From Gammaproteobacteria bacterium (GTDB lineage: Bacteria; Pseudomonadota; Gammaproteobacteria; Eutrophobiales; Eutrophobiaceae), in assembly GCA_028279365.1 (NCBI GenBank), contig JANQNX010000013.1, positions 335,946 to 399,945 of the forward strand: a DNA stretch of 64,000 bases. Reading direction: 5' to 3'. Every line of letters begins with the position of its first letter. The first letter of the stretch is position 1. The notes below the pieces were generated by a model. The model saw nothing but the letters and a program-made list of their open reading frames with translations. It did no database searches and was not told the origin of the DNA. Both the position numbers and the translations under genes were made by a program. Below, piece after piece: positions 61,997 to 64,000 of this stretch.

Positions 61997-62833
61997 TTAT
62001 TTAGTTAACGGCACGCCATAAGATTCCAGGATCTTGTTTATTTCGCCCTGGTTCTCATCAATCAGTTTATTTATTGTGTTTTTCCACTCTTTCTCTCCAT
62101 AGCGAACTGCCATCGCGAAACTGTAGGAAAAACGCATTTCCGGTTCATCAGGGTCATCTTTTAGCGGAACCAAGGTCAATTCGACACCCTTATCTTTCAT
62201 TTGTTTCGCATAATAGCCTGCTGTGGGTCCCCAGACTATTGCTGCATCAATTTTGTCCGCGACAATGTCATCGATAAATTTTTTCCCTGGATTGACCTTT
62301 GGGTCTCCAGGTTGTGCTTGATAGGGTGCTATGGCACCAATCAGATTATTTTTGTATATCCATACCTGAGCAGGGCCGCGATCAGATAATCCAATTTTTA
62401 TTTTATTACCCTCTTCATTAACAAACTTATCCAACATAGAAGGATCTGTGATGGAATCCATTTTTTGGCCTTTTTTATAAACCAGCACATAAGAAGAAGT
62501 AAAATATGGCTTAGTCGTCGCTGCTAACTCAAAATTTTCAGGGACGCTAACAACCAAATCACATTTATAGCCCAAGCCATCCTCCGCTTCCGATTTCAGC
62601 GTATTTCTTATAAAACCCATTCGTTGAGGGAAAAAGGTGTATTTTACTTCTTTACCTAATTTAGCCCCGAATAATTCTGCGATTTTATTTTCATACCCCT
62701 CCTTTTTTTGATTGGAGAAAGGAAGCATGTAAGGGTCAGCACAGACTTTTAAGAACTCACCCTCTGCCGGGTTTTCTTTTGCTGAAACATTCGAGACAAA
62801 CAATACAAACGCAATTAATAATAGTGTTTTCAT
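61997..62833 (-). CDS. xoxJ: XoxJ/MxaJ-like periplasmic solute-binding protein
   Basis: A 278-residue periplasmic binding-protein-fold protein from the ATG at 62833; 13 in-frame codons upstream are less likely because the MKTLLLIAFVLFVSNVSA signal peptide starts here. Typical family segments are LKVCADPYMLPFSNQKKEGY, KVKYTFFPQRMGFIRNTL-type, KCDLVVSVPENFELAATT and AAIVWGPTAGYYAK. It belongs to the quinoprotein-dehydrogenase-associated family that includes MxaJ and XoxJ; XoxJ is thought to help activate or fold the methanol dehydrogenase. The gene lies between the blue copper protein and the unknown secreted protein. Confidence 0.88.
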   Translation of the reverse strand: MKTLLLIAFVLFVSNVSAKENPAEGEFLKVCADPYMLPFSNQKKEGYENKIAELFGAKLGKEVKYTFFPQRMGFIRNTLKSEAEDGLGYKCDLVVSVPENFELAATTKPYFTSSYVLVYKKGQKMDSITDPSMLDKFVNEEGNKIKIGLSDRGPAQVWIYKNNLIGAIAPYQAQPGDPKVNPGKKFIDDIVADKIDAAIVWGPTAGYYAKQMKDKGVELTLVPLKDDPDEPEMRFSYSFAMAVRYGEKEWKNTINKLIDENQGEINKILESYGVPLTK

Positions 62834-62885
62834 AATAAATTTTAGCCCACTTATGTGGGCTAACTCATCCAAGGTTGAAGTTTAA

Positions 62886-63329
62886 CTATATCGTAGGCTT
62901 GATTTTGTTAATTTTGCCGATAATACGTTTAAAAGGACCTTGTAAAGTATCCATTGCTTGCTTTTTAGCAGCAGCCACATCGTCAGCACTCACATCACCA
63001 ACAACAATCACACCCACCATGCCAAAACCAATATGTGGTTCACAAGCATAACCGTAAATACCTTTACCTACAGGGGTAACACTGAAACTACCACCGGGAA
63101 GTTTTCCTTTTTCGCCGAATTGCTCTCCGCCTTCTGGGACCAGATAACTCACCGCATTGTGGGAAGTCATATTATCAAATTTGACGGTATCTCCTTCAGC
63201 AATATAAACAATGGCAGGCTTGAAAACACGTGCTTCGGCGTTCACTTTGTGATCCGCTGCCAATACGTTAGTGCTGAATGCTATTAACCAATACGTTGCT
63301 ACCAGAGCAAGAATAGATTTGATTTTCAT
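62886..63329 (-). CDS. Periplasmic type-1 blue copper protein (pseudoazurin-like)
   Basis: A 147-residue cupredoxin: signal peptide (residues 1-24, ending VLA), then a mature domain with copper ligands His57 (SHNAV), Cys96, His99 and Met104 in YACEPHIGFGMVG. This is the plastocyanin/pseudoazurin ligand order with a C-terminal helical extension, as in pseudoazurin. It sits between the methanol dehydrogenase 3' end and xoxJ, where the cytochrome cL gene (xoxG/mxaG) usually is, so it may take electrons from PQQ. No cytochrome c gene appears within the window here. Confidence 0.88.
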   Translation of the reverse strand: MKIKSILALVATYWLIAFSTNVLAADHKVNAEARVFKPAIVYIAEGDTVKFDNMTSHNAVSYLVPEGGEQFGEKGKLPGGSFSVTPVGKGIYGYACEPHIGFGMVGVIVVGDVSADDVAAAKKQAMDTLQGPFKRIIGKINKIKPTI

Positions 63330-63510
63330 TTTTATTTATCTCCGACTAATAATTTTTACTGTACTAAATAATGATAATGGCGATTGATAATTATTGCAGA
63401 CATTATCATATTTTTCATTTCACGTTTATTCTGACACTGGATACCGGCCTTAGTTCTTTTACCTGGTGCCATAATTAACGGTGTCCAATACTAAAACATT
63501 TACATAAAAA

Positions 63511-63540
63511 AATCCCCGATACCATAAGGTATCGGGGATT
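63511..63540 (-). terminator. Strong intrinsic terminator after the methanol dehydrogenase gene
   Basis: AATCCCCGATACC / GGTATCGGGGATT, a 13-bp perfect stem with a 4-base loop, 31 bases past the stop. On the minus strand it is followed by TTTTTTATG. It should end most xoxF transcription before the cupredoxin gene at 63329. Confidence 0.9.
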
Positions 63541-63570
63541 GGTGTAACAAACTAAATGTTTGTCAGGTGC

Positions 63571-64000
63571 TTATGGCAGACTAAATACCATCAAGACACC
63601 ACTGTTACGAGCTGAATTACGCAGTGCTCGGTAACCACCGACAGCACCCAGTGCCGCTTCATCAGGCGCAGCCGCTAAACCAGGGATAGCGACAACCGCG
63701 CCAGCCCAACCGCCGATACCTGAAAGGATACCCACGTATTGTTTACCTTTATGCGTCCATGAGTTGAAGTTGCCAATGATGCCGGAAGGCGCTTTGAACT
63801 TCCAAAGCAGCTTACCAGACTTCGCGTCAACCGCTTTAGCATAGGCGTCAAGTGTGCCGTAGAACACTACGTCACCAGCTGTAGCTAAAACACCAGACCA
63901 TACAGACCACTGCTCAGGAATCGACCAGACGATCTTACCTTTGTCAGCGTCCCAGGCAATCATGTTACCCATGTTGTCCTTAGCAGCATTGTTGTTAGGA
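63571..64000 (-). CDS. xoxF: PQQ-dependent methanol dehydrogenase, C-terminal part (XoxF-like, partial)
   Basis: The frame is open to the right edge; only the last 143 codons are visible, so the true start and the Asp residues that separate calcium from lanthanide enzymes lie outside the window. The visible part is a quinoprotein propeller end: a W-motif region [75 protein letters not shown] and [15 protein letters not shown]. With XoxJ downstream and no mxaI-like gene visible, XoxF is more likely than MxaF, though this is inference. Periplasmic. A terminator follows. Confidence 0.82.
   Translation of the reverse strand, partial: PNNNAAKDNMGNMIAWDADKGKIVWSIPEQWSVWSGVLATAGDVVFYGTLDAYAKAVDAKSGKLLWKFKAPSGIIGNFNSWTHKGKQYVGILSGIGGWAGAVVAIPGLAAAPDEAALGAVGGYRALRNSARNSGVLMVFSLP

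Noticed and set aside
1..64000. CRISPR arrays, tRNA or rRNA genes, complete insertion sequences.
   Set aside because: I looked for regularly spaced repeats, tRNA-like cloverleaf 3' ends and transposase ORFs and saw none.

Overview
The window reads as the chromosome of a gram-negative, aerobic methylotroph, most likely a gammaproteobacterium of moderate GC content. The evidence is a near-complete tetrahydromethanopterin/methanofuran (H4MPT/MFR) C1-oxidation gene set, the 3' end of a PQQ-dependent methanol dehydrogenase with its XoxJ/MxaJ-type partner, a class Ia ribonucleotide reductase behind tandem NrdR boxes, a Fur box, and gammaproteobacterial-style accessory genes. I cannot name the genus from sequence alone.

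Region 1 (1-19.4 kb) is accessory and housekeeping. It holds a DNA methyltransferase cut by the left edge, an interspersed palindromic repeat, a class V aminotransferase, an EF-hand protein, a bufferin (copper-binding RiPP) operon bufA-term-bufB-bufC, a secreted bicupin, small secreted proteins, a circularly permuted ATP-grasp/alpha-E pair, a CobW-type GTPase, a BrnT/BrnA toxin-antitoxin, a class II amidotransferase, an ABC exporter, a 5'-truncated NERD gene and a large stand-alone SF2 helicase.

Region 2 (19.4-27.1 kb) has a molybdopterin oxidoreductase (a possible FDH4-type formate dehydrogenase) with a small partner gene. Divergent from it, behind a near-consensus Fur box, lies a CoxD/CoxE-like MoxR ATPase-VWA pair. 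A TPR response regulator, a small histidine kinase and a CDGSH protein follow.

Region 3 (27.1-33.2 kb) is nrdAB with tandem NrdR boxes, three hairpins in a row, a small unknown gene and a chemoreceptor.

Region 4 (33.3-44.7 kb, mostly minus strand) makes and uses the C1 carriers: mptG, mtdB, an ATP-grasp gene, mch, a RimK-like ligase, a CitG-like gene, fae, a second ATP-grasp gene, an mfnF-like gene, pabB and an mfnE-like kinase, with a HisA-like gene pointing the other way.

Region 5 (44.8-61.2 kb, plus strand) holds two formyl-MFR modules back to back. Module 1 is fwdD-fwdB-fwdA-ftr-fwdC-7Fe ferredoxin-ferredoxin:NADP reductase. Its FwdB keeps the Mo/W-ligand cysteine and the 4Fe-4S cysteines, and it has a FwdD subunit, so it looks like a redox-active formyl-MFR dehydrogenase wired to NADPH. 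Module 2 is fhcB-fhcA-fhcD-fhcC followed by overlapping fdhB-fdhA. Its FhcB has lost the Mo-ligand cysteine and it has no FwdD, so it looks like the usual bacterial hydrolase (formyl-MFR to formate) joined to an NAD-linked formate dehydrogenase. Having both chemistries side by side is the most striking feature of the window.

Region 6 (61.2-64 kb, minus strand) is the methanol dehydrogenase locus: xoxF-like 3' end, a strong terminator, a type-1 blue copper protein in the position usually held by cytochrome cL (XoxG), xoxJ, and a secreted protein of unknown function. Together the genes describe methanol -> formaldehyde (periplasm) -> Fae -> MtdB -> Mch -> Ftr -> formyl-MFR, then either direct oxidation to CO2 (module 1) or hydrolysis to formate and NADH (module 2).
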